Source: Microcaldota archaeon (GTDB lineage Archaea > Micrarchaeota > Micrarchaeia > Micrarchaeales > Micrarchaeaceae). From it: a stretch of 10,188 bases of DNA. Made by a program: the position numbers and the translations under genes. This document shows positions 1-5,804 of the stretch, piece after piece; the first letter of the stretch is position 1, and every line of letters starts with the position of its first letter. The notes beneath the pieces were generated by a model. That model was not told where the DNA came from and did not search any database. It was given only the letters and a program-made list of their open reading frames with translations. The stretch covers positions 4,477-14,664 of the forward strand of contig DUIS01000067.1 in the NCBI GenBank assembly GCA_013330215.1. Direction: 5' to 3'.

Positions 1-126
1 AATGCAATGCAGGACTTCTATGTGAACGACAACCTGAGCGTGAAGGACGCGAGCGGCTCGCTCATACAGACAATATACGGAGGTGACGGGATAGACCCGA
101 CAAAGGAGAGGCTTGAGAGCGAATAA
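1..126 (+). CDS. rpoA1: DNA-directed RNA polymerase subunit A' (C-terminal end, partial)
   Basis: This is the last 41 codons of the larger half of the archaeal RNA polymerase largest subunit; the gene starts before the window. The readable residues include VNDNLSVKDASGSL and IQTIYGGDGIDP, followed by a charged tail and a TAA stop at 124-126. The block ending in YG(E/G)DG(I/L)DP is the conserved place where archaeal A' ends and where the A'/A'' split falls relative to eukaryotic Rpb1. The next gene downstream is A'', which confirms the call. Codon use (AGG, ATA, GAG) matches the other core genes here. The 5' boundary cannot be seen. Confidence 0.9.
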   Translation, partial: NAMQDFYVNDNLSVKDASGSLIQTIYGGDGIDPTKERLESE

Positions 127-145
127 TTCATGGATGTGGGATTAT

Positions 146-1189
146 ATGTCAAAAAAGGAAGGCAAGGATGAAAAGAGCAGGAACGTGGTCTCCGGAGAGG
201 CGGCTGGAACGCTCGCCGCGCAGTCCATAGGAGAGCCGAGCACGCAGATGATGCTCAGGACATTCCACGCAGCAGGAATAACATCCGTCATAGCCACAAG
301 GGGACTTCCAAGGATAATAGAGCTCATAGACGCGAGGAAGCGGCCAAAGTTCCCAACGATGGTAATAACGCTCGAGAAGGGCATAGCGAAGAACTACGAG
401 AAGGTCAGGGAGATATGGAGGAAGCTCGAGGCTGTGCGCGTAAGGGACATAATAAAGGATTTCGACGAGAACTTCAGGGCGGGCACGCTTACGCTGCACC
501 CCGATCCGGAGAAGCTCGCATTCTACGAGACCACTGCGCGAACGGTTGCAAGCAGGCTCTCTAAGAGGGATGACATAGACGCTGAACAGGAGGGCGATTC
601 GATAAAGATAAAAGTGAAGAAGAAGGAGGGGATAAAGGCGACAAGGACCACATTCGTCAAGGTCCTCAACTCCACCATAATGGGAATGCCTGGGATAAAC
701 AAGGCGCTCATACAGCAGAATGACGACGGCACATTCTCAATAACGACAGGAGGCAGCAACATAGAGGAGATGATGAAGATAGACGGCGTTGAGAAGTGGA
801 ACATATACTCAAACGACCAGTTCGAAGTTGCAAGGGTCTACGGCATAGAGGCTGCGAGGAACCTTCTGGCCAACGAGCTTCTTGCCACGATAAAGGACGA
901 GGGCATAACGGTTAGTTTCAGGCACATAGGGCTTCTTGCGGATGCGATGACATACACCGGCGAGATAAGGAGCGCTGGCAGGCACGGGATAGCTGGAGAC
1001 AAGGATTCGGTGCTAGCAAGGGCAGCATACGAGGAAACAGTGAAGCATTTCGTCAATGCGGGAGTGTTCGGCGAGAAGGATCAATTGAACGGAGTAGCAG
1101 AAAACATACTGATAGGAAAGCAGATAGGCCTTGGGACCGGAAGGATAAGACTCGCAGTAAGGAAGGACGACCTCAAGAAGCTGAAGTGA
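146..1189 (+). CDS. rpoA2: DNA-directed RNA polymerase subunit A''
   Basis: This is the smaller half of the split RNA polymerase largest subunit. It contributes the trigger loop region, the end of the bridge helix, the jaw and the clamp base. Diagnostic blocks, counted from ATG146, are SGEAAGTLAAQSIGEPSTQ (about 16-34), MMLRTFHAAGIT (35-46), RGLPRIIELIDARKRP, and near the C-terminus FRHIGLLADAMTYTGEIR and RHGIAGDKDSVLARAAYEET. Candidate starts are TTG113, ATG134 and ATG146. ATG146 is preferred because a GTGGGAT stretch lies 3 nt before it, and it begins 19 nt after the A' stop, so the two genes are co-transcribed. The protein is about 347 residues, whereas the family is usually near 380-400. 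The missing part is the helical N-terminal region that normally precedes the PGE-VG-AAQSIGEP block. The usual archaeal downstream genes (L30e, NusA, S12, S7) are absent; a convergent lipoprotein gene follows instead. Confidence 0.95.
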   Translation: MSKKEGKDEKSRNVVSGEAAGTLAAQSIGEPSTQMMLRTFHAAGITSVIATRGLPRIIELIDARKRPKFPTMVITLEKGIAKNYEKVREIWRKLEAVRVRDIIKDFDENFRAGTLTLHPDPEKLAFYETTARTVASRLSKRDDIDAEQEGDSIKIKVKKKEGIKATRTTFVKVLNSTIMGMPGINKALIQQNDDGTFSITTGGSNIEEMMKIDGVEKWNIYSNDQFEVARVYGIEAARNLLANELLATIKDEGITVSFRHIGLLADAMTYTGEIRSAGRHGIAGDKDSVLARAAYEETVKHFVNAGVFGEKDQLNGVAENILIGKQIGLGTGRIRLAVRKDDLKKLK

Positions 1190-1193
1190 AGAT

Positions 1194-1685
1194 TTACTTC
1201 ACTCCGCTCTTCTTTTCGTATGATGCCACTTTTTTCTGGTCCTTTACTTGTTCGCTTGTGAACCCAAGAGCGTCGTCTACCCGCAGAATCGCTGAATAGA
1301 CTCTCGCGGAAACCGCTGCTTGCGCCTTAGTTTTAGGGCCTGATTCGACACTGGTTAAAAGGATGTTGCGGCCGCTTATGAGAAGCCACACCGCATGAGG
1401 TTTTTCTTTAGAACGTATAAGCCCGTCTATTTCAGAGGCAACAACTGAGGTATTTGGCTGCGCTATGCCGTCAACACCCTTGAGCATTACTTCGGCCTCC
1501 CTTAACAGCCTTACCTTATCATCTGTTAATCTTACTTCCCTGATAAGGCCGTCTTTAAAGATAAGGGCATCCGTGCTGCTCGACGGGGAGAAGTTATCGA
1601 CCTTTGGCGCAGTCACGCATCCGGAACTCGCCATAAGGCATGTTGCAGCAACTGCTGTCAGTATTGTGTTTGTTCTTGTTTTCAT
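1194..1685 (-). CDS. Small bacterial-type lipoprotein, function unknown
   Basis: This encodes a 163-residue protein with a textbook secretion signal: a basic start (MKTRTN), a hydrophobic stretch at about residues 7-18, and a lipobox-like ASSGC with the Cys at 23. The mature part (24-163) would be tethered outside the cell membrane. It is soluble, has no further membrane segment or recognised catalytic motif, and ends in a lysine-rich tail. The family is not recognised. ATG at 1683-1685 is supported by GTGAT three bases upstream and by a TATA box at 1716-1724. The gene converges on rpoA2 with 4 nt between the stops. Its codons (several CGN arginines, some ATC and ATT) are less biased towards AGG and ATA than the neighbours, which suggests transfer, perhaps from bacteria. 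The call as a secreted lipoprotein is fairly secure; the role is unknown. Confidence 0.75.
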   Translation of the reverse strand: MKTRTNTILTAVAATCLMASSGCVTAPKVDNFSPSSSTDALIFKDGLIREVRLTDDKVRLLREAEVMLKGVDGIAQPNTSVVASEIDGLIRSKEKPHAVWLLISGRNILLTSVESGPKTKAQAAVSARVYSAILRVDDALGFTSEQVKDQKKVASYEKKSGVK

Positions 1686-1715
1686 CTCATCACGCTAATT
1701 ATTGGGAATGTAAGG

Positions 1716-1724
1716 TATTTATAA
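1716..1724 (-). promoter_or_regulatory. TATA box of the lipoprotein gene
   Basis: On the minus strand the sequence reads TTATAAATA. It ends about 30 nt upstream of the lipoprotein ATG at 1685. With the usual archaeal TATA-to-start distance of about 25 nt, transcription would begin near 1694 and give a leader of about 10 nt that just contains the GTGAT ribosome-binding site. Inferred from position and sequence only. Confidence 0.55.
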
Positions 1725-1781
1725 GTGATTGTAAGCGGATTGGGGTGAAAAATGGCTTGCGATAAATCTCGATAGAAGAAC

Positions 1782-1789
1782 ATATAAAA
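1782..1789 (+). promoter_or_regulatory. TATA box of the LSm gene
   Basis: ATATAAAA lies 41 nt before the LSm ATG at 1831. A transcript would start near 1810-1812, leaving a leader of about 20 nt that includes GGGG at 1821-1824 as the ribosome-binding site. The tRNA-Ala just downstream may share this promoter. Confidence 0.55.
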
Positions 1790-1830
1790 GAGTATCTACC
1801 CTATCTATTATCATTTTATTGGGGATGCAA

Positions 1831-2055
1831 ATGCCAAATGAAAGACCGTTCGACCTGCTGAACAATTCCATAGGTCAGCTGGTGCTGATAAGACTGAAGG
1901 GAAACATGAGCATAAGGGGAAGGATAGTATCCTTCGACGCACACATGAATGTGAAGATCGAGAATGCGGAAGAGCTTGAGGATGGCGAGCTCAAGACAAA
2001 GCTCGGCACCATACTCCTGAGAGGGGGGAACATAATCTTTGTGGCAGTGGTATGA
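1831..2055 (+). CDS. Archaeal Sm-like (LSm/Sm1-type) RNA-binding protein
   Basis: This is a 74-residue LSm protein, the normal size for archaeal Sm1, which forms heptameric rings that bind U-rich RNA. The Sm1 motif spans about residues 15-46 and includes GRIVSFDAHMNVKIENA. The Sm2 motif is LGTILLRGGNIIFVAVV (58-74). Known uridine-pocket positions correspond to H38, N40 and R64; the residue after RG is Gly66, where archaeal Sm1 proteins usually carry Asp. ATG1831 is chosen because GGGG sits six bases upstream; ATG1825 and TTG1819 are in frame but lack a spaced site. The gene ends 5 nt before tRNA-Ala, so the two probably share a transcript. In other archaea LSm proteins contact tRNA precursors and other small RNAs. 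Confidence 0.93.
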   Translation: MPNERPFDLLNNSIGQLVLIRLKGNMSIRGRIVSFDAHMNVKIENAEELEDGELKTKLGTILLRGGNIIFVAVV

Positions 2056-2060
2056 TAAAG

Positions 2061-2165
2061 GGGCTCCTAGCGTAACGGTAGCGCGCCTGCATGGCATGCA
2101 GGAGGTTGCGGGTTCAAAATAAGCTTTTGATTTGTCAAAGGGTTATGGAAATCCCGCGGAGTCCA
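2061..2165 (+). tRNA. tRNA-Ala(GGC) with an intron in the T-loop
   Basis: Exon 1 is 2061-2118 and exon 2 is 2152-2165; joined they give a 72-nt tRNA. The acceptor strand GGGCTCC (2061-2067) pairs fully with GGAGTCC (2158-2164), including the alanine identity pair G3:U70 (2063:2162), and A73 is 2165. The D-stem is GCGT/GCGC with loop AACGGTA. The anticodon stem is CCTGC/GCAGG with loop ATGGCAT, so the anticodon is GGC (2093-2095). The T-stem GCGGG (2108-2112) pairs with CCCGC (2153-2157) only after removal of the intron, which restores the loop TTCAAAT. CCA is not encoded. A TTTT run at 2169-2172 may end the transcript. Without the intron the T-arm looks broken, so simple searches may miss it or call it a fragment. 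Confidence 0.93.
2119..2151 (+). other. 33-nt tRNA intron at position 59/60 with BHB motif
   Basis: The exon-intron borders fold into a complete bulge-helix-bulge. The outer helix is the T-stem (2108-2112 with 2153-2157). The central 4-bp helix is TTCA 2113-2116 with TGGA 2146-2149 (one G-U pair). The 5' bulge is 2117-2119, cut after 2118, and the 3' bulge is 2150-2152, cut after 2151. The intron core then pairs TAA 2120-2122 with TTA 2143-2145. After a G-G mismatch, CTTTTGA 2124-2130 pairs with TCAAAGG 2135-2141 around a TTTG loop. The repeated A residues would allow other cut registers, but only this one gives a paired central helix. Splicing would use the archaeal tRNA endonuclease. Confidence 0.88.
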
Positions 2166-2235
2166 TGATTTTCATACGAAAGAGCATAGGCTAACATGGG
2201 TATGGATACGACGATTATCAAACCTGAAAAGCACC

Positions 2236-2269
2236 TTTTTATATTAAGGATTGCATCAATTATTGTGAT
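2236..2269 (+). promoter_or_regulatory. TATA box and ribosome-binding site of the 2273 gene
   Basis: TTTTTATATT (2236-2245) lies about 30 nt before ATG2273, and GTGAT (2265-2269) lies three bases before that ATG. The rest of the interval between tRNA-Ala and this gene (2166-2235) shows no gene. Confidence 0.5.
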
Positions 2270-2272
2270 ATT

Positions 2273-2662
2273 ATGATTGCAACTGCGGATATACCGTACG
2301 CGGATGAGGTCGAGGAGAGAGAGACTCTGGAGAGATTCAGGTCGATGGATGATCTGACAGCGGAGGATGAATTGCATAGGCTTCTAAGAACCAACGAGAT
2401 AGACAGACTATTCGACCTTGTATACCAGAATAGGCATGCTGCACGCCACGTCCTGCAGAATGAGAGATTGGCATCAGTAAGTGGCAAGGGCTGGAATCTT
2501 GGGCTGCACGCGGTTCATTTTCATGAAGAGTTACAACTTTACATTATAGCGAATAGAAACAGATACTCTGCAGTGGCAAGACTCAGGGTAGACCCTTCTG
2601 AATCTAAATGGGGCTATTCGATTGTCAAACAGGCAGTAGTAAATTTGAGAAAAGGACTTTGA
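2273..2662 (+). CDS. Hypothetical protein, 129 residues
   Basis: The family is not recognised. The protein is soluble, with no signal peptide or membrane segment. Residues 1-60 are acidic and helical in character, with many Glu, Asp and Arg. The second half alternates hydrophobic and polar residues (for example HAVHFHEELQLYIIA), which suggests beta strands, and it ends in a basic stretch. Histidines occur at several places, but no metal-binding pattern is clear. ATG2273 is supported by the TATA box and GTGAT site upstream. The gene stands alone, 107 nt after tRNA-Ala and 105 nt before infB. Its open frame, own promoter signals and end at TGA 2660-2662 argue that it is real; the function is unknown. 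Confidence 0.65.
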   Translation: MIATADIPYADEVEERETLERFRSMDDLTAEDELHRLLRTNEIDRLFDLVYQNRHAARHVLQNERLASVSGKGWNLGLHAVHFHEELQLYIIANRNRYSAVARLRVDPSESKWGYSIVKQAVVNLRKGL

Positions 2663-2699
2663 GGGCTTGACCCGCAATTATCATTGCTAATCCTTTCGA

Positions 2700-2704
2700 T
2701 TTTT
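2700..2704 (+). terminator. T-tract, possible terminator
   Basis: Five T residues follow the 2273 gene by 37 nt and precede the infB TATA box. Archaeal terminators are often bare T-tracts without a hairpin. This is weak evidence by itself. Confidence 0.3.
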
Positions 2705-2720
2705 CATTAGACCTTAGCCT

Positions 2721-2764
2721 AATTTATAGATTTCCAGACATAAGTATCTACTAATTAGTGGATA
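2721..2764 (+). promoter_or_regulatory. Promoter and ribosome-binding site of infB
   Basis: AATTTATAG (2721-2729) is a TATA-like element about 40 nt before ATG2768. GTGGAT (2759-2764) is the likely ribosome-binding site, three bases before the start. Confidence 0.5.
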
Positions 2765-2767
2765 TCT

Positions 2768-4513
2768 ATGATCAGGCAACCTATAATTGCAGTGATGGGC
2801 CACGTAGACCATGGCAAAACGACGCTACTTGACAAAATAAGGAATACGGCCGTCGCAGCTAAGGAGGCCGGCGGCATAACGCAGCACATAGGCGCAAGCG
2901 AGGTCCCCATAGAGGCCATAGACAGCATTTGCGGCCCTTTACTAAGGGCGGCTAACATCAAGATAACAATACCAGGGCTTCTCTTCATAGACACGCCAGG
3001 CCACGAGGCATTCACGAACCTTAGGATAAGGGGCGGCAGCATCGCGGACATTGCGATACTGATAGTGGACATCACTAAGGGATTCGAGCCCCAGACGGTT
3101 GAGGCGCTCGAGATACTTAAGGAGTACAAGACGCCCTTCGTTGTCGCAGCGAACAAGATAGACCTTCTTACGGGATGGCACAACAGCGGGTCCAAGAGCC
3201 TAGTTGAGGCACTCAAGCAGCAGAACGACTACATGCAGGGAGAGCTCGACACCAAGGTATACGAGCTGATAGGCAAGCTCAGCGAATACGATTTCAACAG
3301 CGAGCTATACAGCAGGGTGAGGGACTTCCAGAAGGAGCTTGCGATAGTACCGCTCAGCGCCAAGACAGGGGAAGGGATTGCGGAACTGCTCATGGTTGTT
3401 ACAGGGCTCGCGCAGAGATATCTTGAGTCCAAGCTGAAGATAGAGATAACGGGCCCGGGGCGCGGCAGCATACTGGAGAAGAACGAGATAAAGGGGCTGG
3501 GCATAACAATAGACGTGATACTCTACGACGGCACCCTCCACCTGAACGACTCGATAGCATTCGCAGTACCGGGAGGGGTAGGAACCGCAAGGATAAAGGC
3601 GCTGCTAAAGCCGAAATCATTCCACAAGGGGAGTGACTCCGCAAGCAATTACAATTATGTCGACTTCGTGGGAGCCGCGAGCGGCGTGAAGATAAGCGGG
3701 AACGGGCTGGACGATGCGATACCAGGTTCGCCTGTAGTGCAGGTGACCAATGAGAACTACGCAAACGAGATAAAGTCGGAGATGGGTGACGTGTTCAGCA
3801 CTGACAGGACAGGCGTAATACTGAAGGCTGACACGATAGGCAGCATAGACGCGATATCCAAGCTGCTAAAGGCGCTCAAATTCAACATAAGCAAGAAGGA
3901 GATAGGCAAGGTAACGAGGAGGGACATAATGGACGCGTTCACAATGAATGCCGACGACCCGAAGGGCGTGGCAATACTCGCATTCAACGTGGGCATAGAG
4001 GACGATGCGCTCGAGTATTCCGAGACAAGCGGGGTCAAGATAATAAGGAGCGACATAATATACAAGCTGATAGACGAGTACAGCGCGTTTGTGGAGCAGA
4101 GGCAGAAAAGCTCGACAGAGAAGATGGAGAGCAGGATAACATTCCCTGGCGCGGTCGAGATACTGCCGAACTCCTGCTTCAGGGCCTCGCACCCTGCGAT
4201 ATTCGGCATAAACGTGGTAGCGGGCAGGATAAAGCCGGGATACAGGATGATAACAAGCGCAGGAGTGATGCTTGGCAAGATAAAGGGCATACAGAATGAG
4301 AAGGAGCCCGCGGAGATAGCAAAGAAGGGAGACCGGATGGCGATATCCATAGAGGGCCCGACCTTCGGCAGGCAGATAAACGAGGGGGACATACTCTACA
4401 CCTACATAGGCGAGGAGGACTACAAGCTCCTCACAAAGGAGTTTGCGCACCTAATAAATGACGAGGAGAAGGCGCTGCTGAAAAAGATACACGAGATAAA
4501 GCTAGAAAGGTAA
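2768..4513 (+). CDS. infB: Translation initiation factor aIF5B (aIF2-like GTPase)
   Basis: This 581-residue translational GTPase corresponds to bacterial IF2 and eukaryotic eIF5B. It promotes ribosomal subunit joining and places initiator tRNA. The G domain shows G1 GHVDHGKT (11-18), the G2 region GGITQHIGA (35-43), G3 DTPGHE (75-80), G4 NKID (129-132) and G5 SAK (197-199). It is followed by the beta-barrel domain II (about 225-340), domain III (about 340-440) and a C-terminal domain IV barrel, which recognises the acceptor end of initiator tRNA in related factors. Length matches archaeal aIF5B (about 590-600), with no intein and no long N-terminal extension. ATG2768 begins directly at the G domain, as usual. 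S-methylthioadenosine phosphorylase follows after 49 nt on the same strand. Confidence 0.96.
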   Translation: MIRQPIIAVMGHVDHGKTTLLDKIRNTAVAAKEAGGITQHIGASEVPIEAIDSICGPLLRAANIKITIPGLLFIDTPGHEAFTNLRIRGGSIADIAILIVDITKGFEPQTVEALEILKEYKTPFVVAANKIDLLTGWHNSGSKSLVEALKQQNDYMQGELDTKVYELIGKLSEYDFNSELYSRVRDFQKELAIVPLSAKTGEGIAELLMVVTGLAQRYLESKLKIEITGPGRGSILEKNEIKGLGITIDVILYDGTLHLNDSIAFAVPGGVGTARIKALLKPKSFHKGSDSASNYNYVDFVGAASGVKISGNGLDDAIPGSPVVQVTNENYANEIKSEMGDVFSTDRTGVILKADTIGSIDAISKLLKALKFNISKKEIGKVTRRDIMDAFTMNADDPKGVAILAFNVGIEDDALEYSETSGVKIIRSDIIYKLIDEYSAFVEQRQKSSTEKMESRITFPGAVEILPNSCFRASHPAIFGINVVAGRIKPGYRMITSAGVMLGKIKGIQNEKEPAEIAKKGDRMAISIEGPTFGRQINEGDILYTYIGEEDYKLLTKEFAHLINDEEKALLKKIHEIKLER

Positions 4514-4547
4514 TTGGAGGCATGCATTAAGCCTTTTGGACTCCAAT
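4513..4547 (+). repeat. Inverted repeat between infB and the MTAP gene
   Basis: ATTGGAG (4513-4519) and CTCCAAT (4541-4547) form a perfect 7-bp stem around a 21-nt loop. The left arm overlaps the last base of the infB stop codon, and the right arm ends 15 nt before the MTAP start. It could be an mRNA hairpin affecting processing or partial termination. No T-tract follows, so a strong terminator is unlikely. Confidence 0.45.
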
Positions 4548-4562
4548 AATACTGGTGAAACA

Positions 4563-5360
4563 ATGAAAGCGGATATTGGGATAATAGGCGGTTCCGGATT
4601 CTATTCGCTCCTGGAGAATGCGAAGGAGATAGATGCTGATACTGTTTACGGGAGGCCAAGCGGAAGGATATCCGTAGGTAGGATAGAGGGAAAGAGCGTT
4701 GCATTCCTGCCAAGGCACGGGAGCAGGCACTCGATACCTCCGCACAAGGTGCCATACAGGGCTAACATACAGGCGCTTTACGACCTTGGCGTGAGGAGGA
4801 TAATAGCCACAAACGCTACAGGCTCGCTCAACCCGAAGTTCAAGGTCGGGCAGATAGTCGCCTTTGACCAGTTCGCGAATTTCACAAACGGGAGAGTGGA
4901 CACATTCTTCGAGGACAGGGTTGCGCACGTCGGGATGGCCGAACCGTACTGCAGCGAGCTCAGGTCTATAGCCACAAAGGCCGCAAAGAGGAAATCGCTT
5001 GATTTTAGGGACAGGGGATCGGTATTGGTGATCAACGGCCCAAGATTCTCGACTAGAGCGGAGTCGCTCTTCTTCAGCAGGCAGGGATTCGACCTGATAA
5101 ACATGACGCAGTATCCAGAGGCCGCGCTTGCGCGGGAGAGGTGCATGTGCTATCTTGCGCTCGGGATAGTGACGGATTATGACGTTGGGCTTGAGGGCAG
5201 GAAGGATATAAAGCCGGTGAGCCACAGCGAGGTGGTTGCGACATTCTCCAAGAACATAGGCAAGGTGAAGTGGCTTGTGGGCGAGATGGTGAAGGGCACA
5301 CCAGAAGCAAGGAAATGCTCATGCCAGAATGCGCTTGATGGCGCGACAGTGAAGGTATAG
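4563..5360 (+). CDS. mtnP: S-methyl-5'-thioadenosine phosphorylase (MTAP/PNP family 2)
   Basis: This 265-residue enzyme would phosphorolyse methylthioadenosine, a by-product of polyamine synthesis and other SAM-consuming reactions, to adenine and methylthioribose 1-phosphate. Seen are IGIIGG-type GIIGGSGF (6-13), the phosphate-site block PRHGSRH (50-56) with PPHKVPYRAN (59-68), NGPRFSTRAES, NMTQYPEAALARE (from 180), and TDYD with Asp205 and Asp207. Asp in the TDYD pair is the known mark of 6-aminopurine (MTA/adenosine) preference over guanosine or inosine. A cysteine-rich KCSCQNALDGA lies near the C-terminus, as in archaeal MTAPs. ATG4563 is chosen over TTG4536 because GGTGA lies six bases upstream and the protein then starts at the first beta strand. 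Substrate preference should be tested, since some archaeal members also use adenosine. Confidence 0.92.
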   Translation: MKADIGIIGGSGFYSLLENAKEIDADTVYGRPSGRISVGRIEGKSVAFLPRHGSRHSIPPHKVPYRANIQALYDLGVRRIIATNATGSLNPKFKVGQIVAFDQFANFTNGRVDTFFEDRVAHVGMAEPYCSELRSIATKAAKRKSLDFRDRGSVLVINGPRFSTRAESLFFSRQGFDLINMTQYPEAALARERCMCYLALGIVTDYDVGLEGRKDIKPVSHSEVVATFSKNIGKVKWLVGEMVKGTPEARKCSCQNALDGATVKV

Positions 5361-5378
5361 GATGATATTGGTAATCCA

Positions 5379-5768
5379 TTGATAGACGAGAAAACGAAGG
5401 AGCATGCGATCTTGAGGGAACTGCTTGAGGAGAACGAGAAGCCTGGAGTGGAGGTCGTGGAGAGAAGGCTCGGCGGCGCGAAGCTTTTCGGAGTTGCGCA
5501 TGCGTATGCGACAAACAGCCGCATAATAATAATCAGGCGGTACGTGCTCGGATTGAGGAAGAGTCTCAAGATACTGAAGTACAAGGACATAGCTGACGTC
5601 AACATCGAGAGAGGCATCATGTTCTGCAAGGTCCACTTCGCACTGATTGGGGAACATCAGGAAAGTGAGGACAGCAGGAAGTGGCTGGTAGGCCTGAAAT
5701 ACCCGGAGGTTCTGGAGATGGTGAAGTTCGTAAACAGAATGGGGGCGAAGGCCACGGTGAAAGCTTAG
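5379..5768 (+). CDS. Small PH-like domain protein (bPH type)
   Basis: This is a 129-residue cytosolic protein. The pattern of an amphipathic helix at about 1-35, then AHAYATNSRIIIIRR (about 40-54), YVLGLRKSLKILKYKDI and a strand-rich stretch with NIERGIMFCKVHFALIG resembles bacterial PH domains of the YokE-like type, where a T(D/N)-R(L/I)IxI strand is followed by a lysine-rich turn and a KDI-x-V strand. A C-terminal helix (PEVLEMVKFVNRM) completes the fold. TTG5379 is the only reasonable start: the frame is open only from the MTAP stop, and no ATG occurs until deep in the domain. It starts 18 nt after MTAP, so they are probably co-transcribed. The role is unknown; the domain assignment rests on pattern resemblance. 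Confidence 0.72.
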   Translation: MIDEKTKEHAILRELLEENEKPGVEVVERRLGGAKLFGVAHAYATNSRIIIIRRYVLGLRKSLKILKYKDIADVNIERGIMFCKVHFALIGEHQESEDSRKWLVGLKYPEVLEMVKFVNRMGAKATVKA

Positions 5769-5804
5769 CCGAAAGAAATTTAGAATACAGCGTTCCTAGT
5801 TAAG

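Noticed and set aside
1752..1775. Seven-codon frame with a strong GGGGTGA site three bases upstream, between the lipoprotein and LSm promoters.
   Set aside because: Too short to judge by coding signals. A TATA-like element reads on the plus strand at 1716-1724, but the LSm TATA box lies after this frame, so it is not in the LSm leader.
2061..2118. Apparent truncated tRNA-Ala pseudogene.
   Set aside because: The missing T-stem and acceptor strand are found at 2152-2165 with perfect pairing and a BHB at the junction, so it is an intron-containing gene.
2166..2662. Possible island at the 3' end of tRNA-Ala like that at tRNA-Thr.
   Set aside because: I searched for a copy of the tRNA-Ala 3' end downstream and saw none longer than five bases.
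3757..4450. Minus-strand open frames across infB.
   Set aside because: They lie opposite a clearly conserved GTPase and have low-complexity Ser/Ile or Tyr/Leu composition typical of shadows.
4536..4562. TTG start adding nine residues to the MTAP protein.
   Set aside because: The added residues overlap an intergenic inverted repeat and lie upstream of the GGTGA site; the ATG at 4563 starts the conserved fold.
4527..5225. Long open frame of 232 codons on the minus strand across the MTAP gene.
   Set aside because: It is the antisense shadow of a GC-biased real gene, is rich in Tyr, Arg and Pro without family resemblance, and has no promoter or ribosome-binding site.
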